Assembly (NCBI GenBank): GCA_005791165.1
Contig: SXXW01000011.1
Location: 62,001-126,000, forward strand
Reading direction: 5' to 3'
Source: Cytophagaceae bacterium
GTDB lineage: Bacteria; Bacteroidota; Bacteroidia; Cytophagales; Spirosomataceae
Length of the DNA: 64,000 nt
The first letter of the stretch is position 1. Each line of letters begins with the position of its first letter. Shown here piece by piece: positions 42,980 to 52,900 of the stretch. Both the position numbers and the translations under genes were made by a program. Below the pieces are notes generated by a model. That model was not told the origin of the DNA and searched no databases. It saw nothing but the letters and a program-made list of their open reading frames with translations.

Positions 42980-43840
42980 TCCACTGGATAAATAGCGATC
43001 CCCACGGTCACAGATAATACAAACAATTAGGCCTTCTTCTAATTCATTGGCTAGTCGAATACTGGCTGATACACCCCCGCCACTACTCATTCCCCCAAAA
43101 ACACCCTCAACTTTTGCTAGTTTTCGAGTCATTTCGGTGGCATCCTGCTCGGAAACATCCATAATTCGGTCTACTCGTGAAGGGTCATAAATTTTTGGTC
43201 GGTATTCGATGGGCCAACGCCTTATTCCAGGTATTTTAGAACCTTCAGTCGGTTGGCAACCCACGATTTGAATACCAGGGTTTTGTTCTTTTAAATACAT
43301 GGAAGTACCCATAATCGTGCCTGTAGTTCCCATGGAGCTAACAAAATGAGTAATTTTTCCCTGGGTATCTCGATAGATTTCAGGACCAGTGGTTCTATAA
43401 TGGGCCAAATAATTATCAGGATTCTCGAATTGATTCAGCAAAATATATTCGCCAGATTTTGATTTTTCTATCGCATAATCACGTGCTGATTCGATGGTTT
43501 CGGTTAAGGTTACTTTGGCACCAAAAGCCTCCATGGTCAGAACACGTTCTTTGGTCGAGTTGGATGGCATAGCCAATTCAATTTCGATTCCATATAAACG
43601 TGCAATCATGGCTAATGCGATGCCGGTGTTTCCTGATGTTGCTTCAATTAACTTAGTCCCCGCCTTGATTTCTCCTCGCTCTAATGCCCCTTGAATCATA
43701 CTTTTTGCCGCACGATCTTTCACAGAACCTCCAGGATTATCACCTTCTAATTTCCCAAAAATTTTAACTTTGGGATTATCATGCAAATGAGTAAGGGCCA
43801 CTAGCGGGGTATTGCCAACTAAATCTAACAAATTGCTCAT
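42965..43840 (-). CDS. cysM: Cysteine synthase B (O-acetylserine sulfhydrylase)
   Basis: A PLP enzyme (291 residues) that makes cysteine from O-acetylserine and sulfide. The PLP lysine is K41 in GGSVKDRAAKSM and the substrate loop is TSGNTG (68-73); SSMGTTGTIMGTS is the phosphate-binding glycine loop. The short length and the sequence GQKxxEKSKIPGI-like end (TEGSKIPGIRRWP) match CysM more than CysK. It begins one base after cysE, which makes its substrate, and belongs to the run bshC-mnmH-cysE-cysM on one strand. The product cysteine would feed BshC. Confidence 0.92.
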   Translation of the reverse strand: MSNLLDLVGNTPLVALTHLHDNPKVKIFGKLEGDNPGGSVKDRAAKSMIQGALERGEIKAGTKLIEATSGNTGIALAMIARLYGIEIELAMPSNSTKERVLTMEAFGAKVTLTETIESARDYAIEKSKSGEYILLNQFENPDNYLAHYRTTGPEIYRDTQGKITHFVSSMGTTGTIMGTSMYLKEQNPGIQIVGCQPTEGSKIPGIRRWPIEYRPKIYDPSRVDRIMDVSEQDATEMTRKLAKVEGVFGGMSSGGGVSASIRLANELEEGLIVCIICDRGDRYLSSGLFGD

Positions 43841-43841
43841 T

Positions 43842-44645
43842 TTAACCTTTGATTAATTTTGAGGTGGACTGATGATAAATTTTAGTTTGTGCAGGAACAC
43901 TATGGGTTAGCCAAACATTCCCACCGATAATGGATTCTTTTCCTACAACGGTTTCACCGCCTAAAATAGTGGCACCTGAATAGATAACTACTCCATTTTC
44001 GATGGTTGGGTGTCTTTTTGTTGACGCCATTTTCTTATCGACGGAAAGCGCACCTAACGTAACCCCTTGATAAATTTTTACTCGCTCACCGATTGTACAC
44101 GTCTCACCGATTACGATTCCTGTTCCATGGTCCATGAAAAAATAACGTCCTATTTTGGCCCCCGGATGAATATCGATTCCCGTTTTTGAATGGGCATATT
44201 CGGTTAAAATTCTGGGGATCAACGGGATGGATAGTTGGTGTAATCCGTGGGCCAACCGATAAAATGCCATGGCGTAAAACCCTGGATAAGTTCTAATTAC
44301 TTCGTAATCTGTGCTTGCAGCGGGGTCACCTTGTACCATGGCCTCCACATCGGTCAATAATAATGCGTGGATTTCCGGTATTTTACTAAAGTATTCTTGG
44401 GCTAATTTTTCCGGAGATTCTTTTAACTCCCCTTTCATAGAATGTAAAATACTTTCTAATCCAGTTTCTAAACTTTCAAATACAGCTTTTAATTCTGTTT
44501 TTGTTTTGAAATGTATTCTGGATTGCTCAGGAAATAGCGTTAAGACAATTTTTGTAAATAACTTTTTAATTTCAGATGTAGCCGGAAATGCACGCGTATG
44601 CATGTGCTTTTCTAAGATGTTTGTTATAAAAGATTCAGGCAGCAT
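43842..44645 (-). CDS. cysE: Serine O-acetyltransferase
   Basis: A 267-residue enzyme of the SAT/EpsC type. The C-terminal half (about 145-245) is a left-handed hexapeptide helix: GIDIHPGAKIGRYFFMDHGTGIVIGETCTIGERVKIYQGVTLG, with the catalytic Asp-His pair in DHGTG, followed by KRHPTIENGVVIYSGATILG. The N-terminal helical region is shortened relative to E. coli CysE. It makes O-acetylserine from serine and acetyl-CoA. It starts 4 bases after mnmH ends and is immediately followed by cysM. End product inhibition by cysteine is known for the family, but the C-terminal tail here is short, so feedback control may be weak. Confidence 0.93.
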   Translation of the reverse strand: MLPESFITNILEKHMHTRAFPATSEIKKLFTKIVLTLFPEQSRIHFKTKTELKAVFESLETGLESILHSMKGELKESPEKLAQEYFSKIPEIHALLLTDVEAMVQGDPAASTDYEVIRTYPGFYAMAFYRLAHGLHQLSIPLIPRILTEYAHSKTGIDIHPGAKIGRYFFMDHGTGIVIGETCTIGERVKIYQGVTLGALSVDKKMASTKRHPTIENGVVIYSGATILGGETVVGKESIIGGNVWLTHSVPAQTKIYHQSTSKLIKG

Positions 44646-44649
44646 AGAA

Positions 44650-45690
44650 TTATGTATTAAAATTGAAATTAACTAGATCATGGGCTAAAACCGAATTTAC
44701 TTGCAAATTTGTGTCTAACGTATGAATTTCTAGTCTATTTATCTGTGAGTCATCCCGCTTTATTAAGCCATGAAGATAGGCCTTATCGTAGTAATTTAGC
44801 GTTATAGCCGCCACTTCCGTAAAATCATTTATTTCTAAACACTCCACGGCTCTTTGAAAATGCTGCCCACCTAAACGTTTCCTTATCTTTTCTAAAGCCT
44901 TCAATAAATCAGCTTTGGGATATTGTGCGTACACTTGGACTAAATGGGGTAGTCGGTATTTTGCGTCGATATCCAAAAATAAGCAAGGGGATTCACGTAA
45001 ACGGACATAAAACGATTCTGTCATAAACACCTTTCCTATATTCCTACTTTCATCTTCCACCCAAATCGGCTTTTTAAAATCCATTTGTTGTAATTCATGA
45101 CACAAAAGATTTTCAAAGTGCTCACTGCTGGGTTGCTCCTCCAACCCTAAATGCCCAAAGGCCGAACCTCGATGATGTGCGAGGCCCTCCAAATCAATGA
45201 CTTGAATGCCCCTTTTCTTCATCTCAATCAAGATTTCCGTTTTGCCACTACCGGTTTTTCCTCCTAGAACGATTAAAGGGATCTTCTTTTCTAATTCAGC
45301 TAAAACGTTTTTTCGGTAGGCTTTATAGCCGCCAACTAACACTTTTACTTCTAATCCGGCGGTTTCAAAAAGCCAGGCCATGCTGCCAGAACGCATGCCG
45401 CCACGCCAACAATGAACCAATAGGACCCCGTCTTTGGCTATTTTTTTTGCCTTTTTTACCCATTGGGCCAACTGTGGTCCAACGATTTCCAAACCTAATT
45501 CTATCGCTTGTTCTTTTCCAACTTGCTTGTAGGTGGTTCCTACTTGCGCGCGTTCCTCATTGGTGAATATGGGAAAAGATATGGCACCCGGAATATGCGC
45601 TCGTTCAAATTCAGCCGGAGACCGAACATCGATGAGCGGATATTGATTGGCTTCAGCCAAAAACGATATGACATCTAATTTTTCTGGCAT
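44650..45690 (-). CDS. mnmH: tRNA 2-selenouridine synthase (tRNA 2-thiouridine geranylation/selenation)
   Basis: A 346-residue protein, the expected two-domain form. The rhodanese domain (residues 5-130) has VDVRSPAEFERAHIPGA and the catalytic C94 in VHCWRGGMRSG. A P-loop ATPase-like domain follows with LGGKTGSGKTE (142-152). MnmH replaces the sulfur of 2-thiouridine at the tRNA wobble base with selenium via a geranylated intermediate, using selenophosphate from SelD. No selD gene is in this window; without it the enzyme would only make geranyl-2-thiouridine. It lies between bshC (2 bases) and cysE (4 bases), in a run otherwise about thiols. Confidence 0.92.
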   Translation of the reverse strand: MPEKLDVISFLAEANQYPLIDVRSPAEFERAHIPGAISFPIFTNEERAQVGTTYKQVGKEQAIELGLEIVGPQLAQWVKKAKKIAKDGVLLVHCWRGGMRSGSMAWLFETAGLEVKVLVGGYKAYRKNVLAELEKKIPLIVLGGKTGSGKTEILIEMKKRGIQVIDLEGLAHHRGSAFGHLGLEEQPSSEHFENLLCHELQQMDFKKPIWVEDESRNIGKVFMTESFYVRLRESPCLFLDIDAKYRLPHLVQVYAQYPKADLLKALEKIRKRLGGQHFQRAVECLEINDFTEVAAITLNYYDKAYLHGLIKRDDSQINRLEIHTLDTNLQVNSVLAHDLVNFNFNT

Positions 45691-45692
45691 AT

Positions 45693-47243
45693 TTAATCCA
45701 AATTGATCGCATACATCTCAAAAAGAAGGGGATCAAATGTGTCTAGTAATTGTTGAATGAAAGCCGGATGCTCCATGTAATAATTTAAAAAATTCTCATG
45801 CCTTTCCTGCCATTCACCTTCCGGAAATAACGCAGTTTTCAATTGGCTTAATTGGCGAATCGAGGTTTCATGATTTCTTTCTTCTGCTCTTTTCAACTTC
45901 TTCCCCAGCCGCTCAAGGCCATTTTCTACCCGCTTAAACTCAGCTTTTGCACTAGCCTCTAAAGTTGAATCTATTGATTTTACTCGTTTCGCCAATTCGT
46001 TAAAAATCGGACTTAACAAGTTTAATTCAGATTGACAGTTCAACACATGTGCACTTTGGCTCGCTACAAATTTTCGTTTTACTTCGAAATCTTCTAAAAA
46101 CAAATCGGTTAGTCCAATGCCTAATTTGCTTATTTTTTGTTGGTGTTTTTCACTTAAGATTACAGCAAAATTTCGAGGCAATACAATCGGGTAAGGCACT
46201 TGGTGTAAATCAAAAATCCCTTTTAATTGGAGCCAATACCCAACTTCTGCCGGACCACCAATATAAGCCAAATTAGGCAAAATCATTTCTTGGTATAAGG
46301 GTCTTAAAACGACGTTAGGGCTAAATCTTTCAGGAAATTCCGCCACTTCTGCGCGTAACTCTTTTTCAGAAAAAGTAGTGCTGGTGTTTAATAATTGATA
46401 AATATCACCTCTTTTTTCAATTCGCTCACGTAGCCCATCCATTAAATAAAATAAATTAATTTCTCTGGCATTAATCTGAGTTTTGTACCCCATTTCGATT
46501 AATGATTTGGTTGCATTTTCCACAGGTGCAAGATGCGAGTGGTCAAATAAATCAGCCAATACAATGGGCGCAAAAATGGATTTCAATCTTGCAACATCTG
46601 CATCAAGACATATTAGACCCTGGTCGCCAAACAATTCATTCATGTAATGGCGTACCGCTTGGCTTAAATTTTTTGTTTGTGAATAGGCATCTTGAAAGGC
46701 AGATATTGTGAAAGGAATCTCTTTCAAAAATGGCTCAAATTCAGATAAAGAAAATCGGCCAACAGCACCTTTTTGTGAAGTGGCGATTTCGAATTTTTTT
46801 CCTAACCAATGGAAGTGATTTATTTCATCCCAATCATGATCTTCCGTCGCCATCCAATAGACCGGAATAAAATTGGCCTTCGGGTATTTTGCTTTTAATT
46901 TTTTGGCAAGATTGATTGTTGACACGATTTTATAAATCACATAAAGCGGCCCCGTAAAAATATTTAATTGGTGCCCAGTGGTAACCGTATACGTATTTTC
47001 ATCTAATATAGAATCAATCTCCACTTCAAGGCCAAGGTCATTATATTGCCCTTTAATCACCTCGTGTAATATGACTCTATTTGATTGACTAAATGATTTT
47101 TTTTCAGCTATTTGTCTTTCAAAACTTTCCAAATGAGGAGTATTTCCATAAAAGGTAGCTAATGCAGGAAACTCCGCTAAGTAATCAATTAGCAGTTTTG
47201 AGGATGATTGTAGACTTTCAATGGGGTAACTTTTGACTTGCAT
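45693..47243 (-). CDS. bshC: Bacillithiol biosynthesis cysteine-adding enzyme
   Basis: A 516-residue enzyme that adds cysteine to glucosaminyl-malate, the last step of bacillithiol synthesis. It shows the BshC pattern: VTTGHQLNIFTGPLYVIYKI (about 90-110), YWMATEDHDWDEINHF (about 132-147; catalytic-core His/Asp cluster), LPNLAYIGGPAEVGYWLQL (about 315) and a C-terminal coiled coil rich in Lys/Arg/Glu. Bacillithiol is the main low-molecular-weight thiol of many Cytophagales. bshC is the first gene of a run with mnmH, cysE and cysM; the last two supply its cysteine. A minus-strand -7 element lies about 47 bases upstream. Confidence 0.93.
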   Translation of the reverse strand: MQVKSYPIESLQSSSKLLIDYLAEFPALATFYGNTPHLESFERQIAEKKSFSQSNRVILHEVIKGQYNDLGLEVEIDSILDENTYTVTTGHQLNIFTGPLYVIYKIVSTINLAKKLKAKYPKANFIPVYWMATEDHDWDEINHFHWLGKKFEIATSQKGAVGRFSLSEFEPFLKEIPFTISAFQDAYSQTKNLSQAVRHYMNELFGDQGLICLDADVARLKSIFAPIVLADLFDHSHLAPVENATKSLIEMGYKTQINAREINLFYLMDGLRERIEKRGDIYQLLNTSTTFSEKELRAEVAEFPERFSPNVVLRPLYQEMILPNLAYIGGPAEVGYWLQLKGIFDLHQVPYPIVLPRNFAVILSEKHQQKISKLGIGLTDLFLEDFEVKRKFVASQSAHVLNCQSELNLLSPIFNELAKRVKSIDSTLEASAKAEFKRVENGLERLGKKLKRAEERNHETSIRQLSQLKTALFPEGEWQERHENFLNYYMEHPAFIQQLLDTFDPLLFEMYAINLD

Positions 47244-47290
47244 GGAACAATGAATATCTTGGGTATAATTTTTAGTGCCAATTTATTTTA

Positions 47291-47298
47291 CAAAAATA
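47291..47298 (-). promoter_or_regulatory. Candidate -7 promoter element of the bshC operon
   Basis: TATTTTTG on the minus strand, a full TAnnTTTG match, 47 bases before the bshC start. No -33 TTG recognised. Confidence 0.35.
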
Positions 47299-47350
47299 TC
47301 TTACGAAATTAAATATATTTAACCGATTTTTGTGGTTCGAACCCCTAGTA

Positions 47351-48385
47351 ATGAGATTTTTAATACTTCTTTTTATTTTCTTTATGTCATTTGTTGGCCT
47401 AGCTCAGCAAACACCTCAATTTGGCTTATATATGATGAACAGATATCTATATAATCCTGCCTTTACTGGATATGAGGATTATTGGGATATAAAAACGGGA
47501 TATCGCCAGCAATGGACCGGATTTAACACTAATATGTCTAGTTTTTATGCCACAGCTAATATGGCATTTGATAAAACGGATCGTACCTCTTCAGGCAAAA
47601 CGCCTTTTATGTCAAAAACGATAAGGAGGACTTTTTCGCCCACTAGAATACGAAAAAAGACCTATCGAGCTAATTTTCATCAAGGCTTAGGTCTGCAGGC
47701 AATGACCGATAATTTTGGTCCTCTGTCAAGCATTTCATTAGGGGCTTCCTATGGATATCACTTATCATTAGGTGGAGAGGAGAAATTGGCGGTCGGCGCT
47801 ACGGTCGGCGTATACCAACGAAGCCTTAGCATAGGAGGTTTTACGGTAAAAGATGAAGGAGATCCTTATATGACCCAGTCAAGATTGAATGGGATTCAAC
47901 CCCTAGTCAATGTAGGAATCCTATATTACAATCGTAAATTTCACATTGGCTTGTCGGCCAATCAAATTGTGATGGACAACTATAGTTTAACTCGAACAAA
48001 TATTGCCGAAAATGATACGGTTCGAATACTATGGCTAGGCCAAACAAACCCAAATTTATTTTTCCAATTTGGAAGGGATATAAAAGTGGGACGCTATTGG
48101 ACTTTTTCACCTTCCATTTTGGCTAAATACATGAAAAATGCTGCGTTTGGCGTGGAAGGAAACTTCAAAGTAAATTTTGACGATTTAGTCTGGATGGGTG
48201 CCTCATATAGACATAATGAAGCAATAGGGGCCATGTTTGGCGTGCATTTAAATCAAAGTTTGAATATGACCTATCTCTATGAAAACCATAGTTTAGGGTT
48301 GGCTCGAACCTCATTAGGCTCTCATGAAATAATGATTGCCATTAAAATGAAGAATAAAGTATATTCCACCAATCCAAGGTGGTAA
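47351..48385 (+). CDS. PorP/SprF-family type IX secretion membrane protein
   Basis: The ATG at 47351 gives signal peptide MRFLILLFIFFMSFVGLAQ and 344 residues; the track start (47330, not ATG) is not needed. The mature protein is a beta-barrel of the PorP/SprF family (PF11751): PQFGLYMMNRYLYNPAFTGYEDYWDIKTGYRQQWTGF is the hallmark start, and GLGLQAMTDNFGPLSSISLGASYGYHL and the end HEIMIAIKMK fit the barrel. Members bind the PorE/PorK parts or SprA-type channel of the T9SS, or attach gliding adhesins. No SprB/PorE genes are near, so this is a stand-alone paralogue. The T9SS-secreted esterase at 29.6-31.4 kb shows the system is in use. Confidence 0.92.
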   Translation: MRFLILLFIFFMSFVGLAQQTPQFGLYMMNRYLYNPAFTGYEDYWDIKTGYRQQWTGFNTNMSSFYATANMAFDKTDRTSSGKTPFMSKTIRRTFSPTRIRKKTYRANFHQGLGLQAMTDNFGPLSSISLGASYGYHLSLGGEEKLAVGATVGVYQRSLSIGGFTVKDEGDPYMTQSRLNGIQPLVNVGILYYNRKFHIGLSANQIVMDNYSLTRTNIAENDTVRILWLGQTNPNLFFQFGRDIKVGRYWTFSPSILAKYMKNAAFGVEGNFKVNFDDLVWMGASYRHNEAIGAMFGVHLNQSLNMTYLYENHSLGLARTSLGSHEIMIAIKMKNKVYSTNPRW

Positions 48386-48847
48386 CTATTTCGAATTAGG
48401 TAAATACTTTTTATAAACATCCATCGGGATAGGACTATTTATTTTCTCAGGATTTGCCGTTGGTTTTTCCCATGTTAAATAACCCTTGACCCAAGCGAAA
48501 GCTAAACCTAGCGCTAGTATTCCCACAAAAATAAACATTTCCACTAAGGCATAGATTGGCCAATTTGAGTCTGCTATGGCTAATTGCTTGTTGCCAAAAA
48601 CCACCGCCCAAGGAAACAGAAATATTAATTCCACTTCAAATAGAACGAACAAAAGCGCGATCACATAAAACCTTGGGTTGAAGCGAATATTGGCATTCCC
48701 CATAGGCTCTTCCCCCGATTCATAGGTGCTTAGCTTTTCTACATTTGGTCTAAATGGTCTTAATGAACGCGATATAAATAATATTAAGGCGATAAATAAA
48801 ATGCCTGCTGCCAAAAAAGCGAATACATATGCAAATTGCTCGATCAT
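48386..48847 (-). CDS. nuoA: NADH-quinone oxidoreductase subunit A
   Basis: A 153-residue inner-membrane protein with three helices. The family signature is plain: LSTYESGEEPMGNANIRFNPRFYVIALLFVLFEVELIFLFPWAVVF. The acidic residues after the first helix and the E in FEVEL belong to the proton path of complex I. Its start overlaps the end of dedA by 4 bases (ATGA). It is the last gene on its strand here: the next gene is porP in the opposite direction, so nuoB-N are elsewhere. A C-terminal tail of about 25 residues extends beyond the usual end. Confidence 0.94.
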   Translation of the reverse strand: MIEQFAYVFAFLAAGILFIALILFISRSLRPFRPNVEKLSTYESGEEPMGNANIRFNPRFYVIALLFVLFEVELIFLFPWAVVFGNKQLAIADSNWPIYALVEMFIFVGILALGLAFAWVKGYLTWEKPTANPEKINSPIPMDVYKKYLPNSK

Positions 48848-49461
48848 TTTTTGAATTTCAAATAGCCCTTGATTATCGTATAAGTAGTAATTCCTAAAAA
48901 AAACAAGATGATGTATTGAACATAATTAATAATCCATGGAAAATGTTGTCCCATGTAATATCCTCCGGCGACTAATATCCCAACCCACATGGCTGCTCCA
49001 AAAACATTTAAAAACAAAAAGCTATACCAAGACATTTTGCTTATTCCAGCTAGAATGGGGGTGAATGTTCGTACAACAGGTAAAAATCGGCTGAGGACTA
49101 AAGCCCCAAAACCATATTTTTCAAAAAAATCTCTCGTAGATTCTAAATGTTTTTTCTTGAAAAAGAAGCTATCAGGCCTCCCTTGAAGAGAGTTTCCGAA
49201 AAATCGTCCGAGTAGATAACCACATAATGATCCGATGACAGAGGCAAGAAATATACTGAGTAAGATCGTCGACAAAGGCTCTTTTAAAACGCCTGTTCCC
49301 CCGAAAACACCGGTTAGGAAGAGTAAATAATCACCTGGTAGAAAAAAAGCGAAAAATAGACCATTCTCCGCAAAGACAATTAAGGTAATGACCAGCAAAC
49401 CCGACCGGATGATGGTTTCCGAATCGGTCAATTGATGCCATAAAAGGTTTATTTCATCCAT
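48844..49461 (-). CDS. DedA-family membrane protein
   Basis: A 205-residue inner-membrane protein with the DedA/SNARE-associated Golgi (VTT) fold: AFFLPGDYLLFLTGVFGG (re-entrant region 1), the arginine-containing GYLLGRFFG and FFEKYGFGALVLSRFLPVVRTFTPILAGISKMSW (region 2), with the essential acidic and Arg residues conserved. DedA proteins move undecaprenyl phosphate or phosphatidylethanolamine across the membrane and affect envelope stress. It overlaps nuoA at its end and is divergent from the metal-efflux operon. Which lipid it handles is unknown. Confidence 0.92.
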   Translation of the reverse strand: MDEINLLWHQLTDSETIIRSGLLVITLIVFAENGLFFAFFLPGDYLLFLTGVFGGTGVLKEPLSTILLSIFLASVIGSLCGYLLGRFFGNSLQGRPDSFFFKKKHLESTRDFFEKYGFGALVLSRFLPVVRTFTPILAGISKMSWYSFLFLNVFGAAMWVGILVAGGYYMGQHFPWIINYVQYIILFFLGITTYTIIKGYLKFKK

Positions 49462-49577
49462 AAATAGGCGGGAGATTCCTTAAATTAATCTTGCATTAAA
49501 GCGATTTTGTCTCAATCTACTATTTTTTCAAAGCATAAATATCCATTTAATTTTCGAAATTTCTGTACATTTAGGGA

Positions 49578-49961
49578 ATGAAAAATGTAGCGGTCTCTTT
49601 TCTTTTTGTTTTATTTATTTTTGGCAGTCTTCTGCCTAAAGTAGGATTGGAACAATCATTTAAGGCAAACGAACTATTAAAACATTTTCAAGAGCATCAG
49701 AAGATAGAAAAATCTAATTTCAATTTTGTCGATTTTCTTTGGCTACATTACGCAGCTGATTCTAAACATAGCAAAACAAGTAAGCATCCTAGTCTTCCTT
49801 CCATCGATTTTAACGGGATTATCGGCTATATTATTCCAGGTTTATTCTTTGTATGTATTTGGCCTGTTTTAATTTTGATGTCTCGCAGAAAAGATCTCCA
49901 ACAAATAAATCTTTATCATTTTTCCTTATCCCGCGTTTTGATCGCGCCTCCTAGGGCTTAA
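49578..49961 (+). CDS. Small His-containing protein of the metal RND locus (HFxEH...DFLxxHYA)
   Basis: A 127-residue protein with N-terminal signal (about residues 4-20), a His-rich middle (LLKHFQEHQK with H36/H40, DFLWLHYAADSKHSKTSKH with H57/H64/H70), one more hydrophobic helix at ~82-101 and a C-terminal basic tail ending APPRA. It precedes the CusA-like pump by 38 bases, and I recall similar small proteins with an HFxEH and a DFLxxHY motif in front of CzcA/CusA genes in Bacteroidota. A metal-binding or pump-assembly role is inferred; nothing is proven. A 7/8 -7 element (TACATTTA) precedes it. Confidence 0.7.
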   Translation: MKNVAVSFLFVLFIFGSLLPKVGLEQSFKANELLKHFQEHQKIEKSNFNFVDFLWLHYAADSKHSKTSKHPSLPSIDFNGIIGYIIPGLFFVCIWPVLILMSRRKDLQQINLYHFSLSRVLIAPPRA

Positions 49962-49999
49962 AAATAGCAGAAGCATTTTTTAAGTAAACATAAAGACAT

Positions 50000-52900
50000 A
50001 TGATCAATTCAATAATTTCATTTAGTATCCGCAATAAATTAGTTGTGGGAATTTTCGTCATCGGTTTAATTGCTTGGGGAAGTTATTCTTTAAGCCAATT
50101 GCCCATCGACGCTTTGCCTGATATTACATCGAACCAGGTTCAAGTAATCACTCAGTCGCCAGCTTTAGCGGCGGCAGAAGTTGAAAAATTTGTTACCTAT
50201 CCCTTAGAAATTTCATTAAGAACGATTCCCAATGTGCGCGATATCCGTTCCGTATCTAGGATGGGACTGTCTATTATTACGGTCGTCTTTGAGGATGAGG
50301 TGGCGATGGAAGTGGCGCGCCAACAAGTTTCTGAGAAGTTGAAGGGCGCCGAGCCTTACTTATTAAAAGGTGCTGGAGTACCTGAAATGGCACCTATTAC
50401 CACTGGCCTCGGAGAATTTTATCAATATACCTTGGAAGTTGACCCCGCTTTTGAAAACCAATATTCACTCGCTGATTTAAGAACATACCAAGACTGGATC
50501 GTCAAACGTCAGTTGCTTGGAATTAAAGGCGTTGTGGAGGTAAGTTCTTTTGGTGGAAATTTAAAGCAATATGAAGTAGCCATTAATCCCGAACGAATTA
50601 GTGCAGCCCATGTGTCCATTAATCAGATTTTTACTGCCTTGGAAAACAATAATTCCAACTCGGGAGGCAGTTATTTAGAAAAAGGTACCGATGTTTATTT
50701 CATTAGATCAGAGGGAATGCTAAACTCTTTAGAGGATATTGAAAATACAATTGTCGTTCAAAGGGGAACCGGTGGATTACCTATTTTAATCAAGGACGTT
50801 GCAACGGTTCAGTTTGGAAAGGCCGTTCGATACGGAGCCATGACTAGAAATGGAAAGGGAGAAGTGGTAGGAGCCGTGATGCTTTTGTTGAAAGGGGCAA
50901 ATGCCAACAATGTCGTAAAAGATGTGAAGTTAAGATTGGAAACGATCCAAAAAACAATGCCCCAAGGGATCAAAATTGTACCCTTTTTAGATCGAAGTGT
51001 CTTAATAGGAAAATCCATTTCGACCGTTGAAAAGAATTTAATGGAAGGAGGATTGATCGTCGTTTTTATCTTGGTTTTACTTCTTGGAAATTTTAGAGCA
51101 GGCTTAATTGTCGCTTCCGTGATTCCGTTGTGCCTTCTTTTTGCATTTGCGATGATGCATATTTTTGGCGTTTCTGCTAATTTGATGAGCCTTGGAGCGA
51201 TTGATTTTGGCTTAATTGTAGATGGCGCTGTCATCATTGTCGAATCCATTATACATCGATTGCATCTCCATCGAAAGGGAGAAGTATTGAGTCAGCATGC
51301 CATGGATGAGGAAGTAACTGTTTCTTCGCAAGCCATTTTTCAGTCGGCGGCTTTTGGTGTCATCATCATCTTAATTGTTTATTTACCTATTATGGCCCTA
51401 GGGGGCATTGAAGGTAAAATGTTTAGGCCTATGGCACAAACAGTTAGTTTTGCCATTTTTGGTGCTTTGCTGCTTTCATTGACGTATGTTCCCATGATGT
51501 CGGCCTTGTTTTTAAATAAAAAGATAAGTCACCAATTGACCATTGCGGATCGAATCATGAATTTTATGTACCGCGGCTATAAACCGATTGTTGACTGGGC
51601 TTTGCAGTCGAGAAGATGGGTCATCATAAGTTCAGGTATTTTATTTATTGGCAGTATTTGGCTCTTTACAACGTTGGGAGGCGAGTTTATCCCAGAATTA
51701 AATGAAGGGGATTTTGCAGTGGAGGCTATTTTGCCTACAAATGCCAGTTTATCCCAAAGTATTCATGTGAATACAGAGGCACAAAAATTGTTAATGAAAA
51801 AGTTTCCAAACGAAATTAAACAAGTAGTTTCTCGCATTGGAGCTTCTGAAATTCCGACGGATCCTATGGGAATTAACTCCTGTGATATTCTAATTATTTT
51901 AAAAGAACCATCTGAATGGAAAGCGGCAAAGACACCCCAAGAGCTGGAAGAAAAAATGGACCGAGCCTTAGATGTTTTTCCTGAGGTTAATTTTGAATTT
52001 ACCCAACCAATTCAAATGCGTTTTAATGAGTTGATAGCGGGTGTCAAATCGGATATTGCCATTAAAATATTTGGAGAAGATTTAGATGAACTATTTTCTC
52101 ACGCAACAGATGCGGCTAGGTATATTAGGAAAATAGAAGGTGTCGGGGATATTAAAGTCCAACAAATTGACGGAATTCCTCAGCTCGTGGTTAAATATAA
52201 CCGTAACAAAATGGCACAATATGGCCTTCAAATTCAGGACGTAAATCGAATGATCAAAATGACCTTTGCCGGTGAGACCGCAGGGATTGTGATGGAAGGT
52301 GAAAAACGTTTTGATCTTGTGGTCAGAATGGATTCAGCTCATCGGACGGATATTCAAAATTTACGGGAGCTTTATGTAGATCTACCGAATGGCTCCCATA
52401 TTCCATTGCAAGAACTGGCCGAAGTTGACTATGAAAATGCGCCTGTTGAAATAGCGCGGGACAATACACACCGCCGAATTACCATTGGGATTAATGTGCG
52501 AAATCGAGATGTGGAAAGCGTGGTCGCCGATATTCAAAAGGTGATGAAAAATAAGGTGGTTTTGCCAGCGGGCTATTATGTGACTTATGGAGGTACTTTC
52601 GAAAATTTAGTCGCTGCGAAATCCCGACTTTCTTTAGTGGTTCCTATCGCACTAGCCCTTATTTTTATCTTACTCTTTTTTACCTTTCAATCCTTTGTGG
52701 AAGCCTCCATTATTTATTTGGCCATTCCGCTGTCTGCGATTGGAGGAATTTGGGCACTTTGGATTCGTGATATGCCATTTTCTGTTTCTGCTGGTATCGG
52801 GTTTATCGCACTCTTTGGGGTAGCAGTTCTAAATGGAATCGTATTGCTATCATTCTTTAAGACACTCGCAAATGAAGGCTTAAGTGTAAAAGAGCGATTG

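Noticed and set aside
45000-45690. mnmH read as a plain rhodanese sulfurtransferase
   Set aside because: The P-loop domain GGKTGSGKT and full length identify the two-domain MnmH family.
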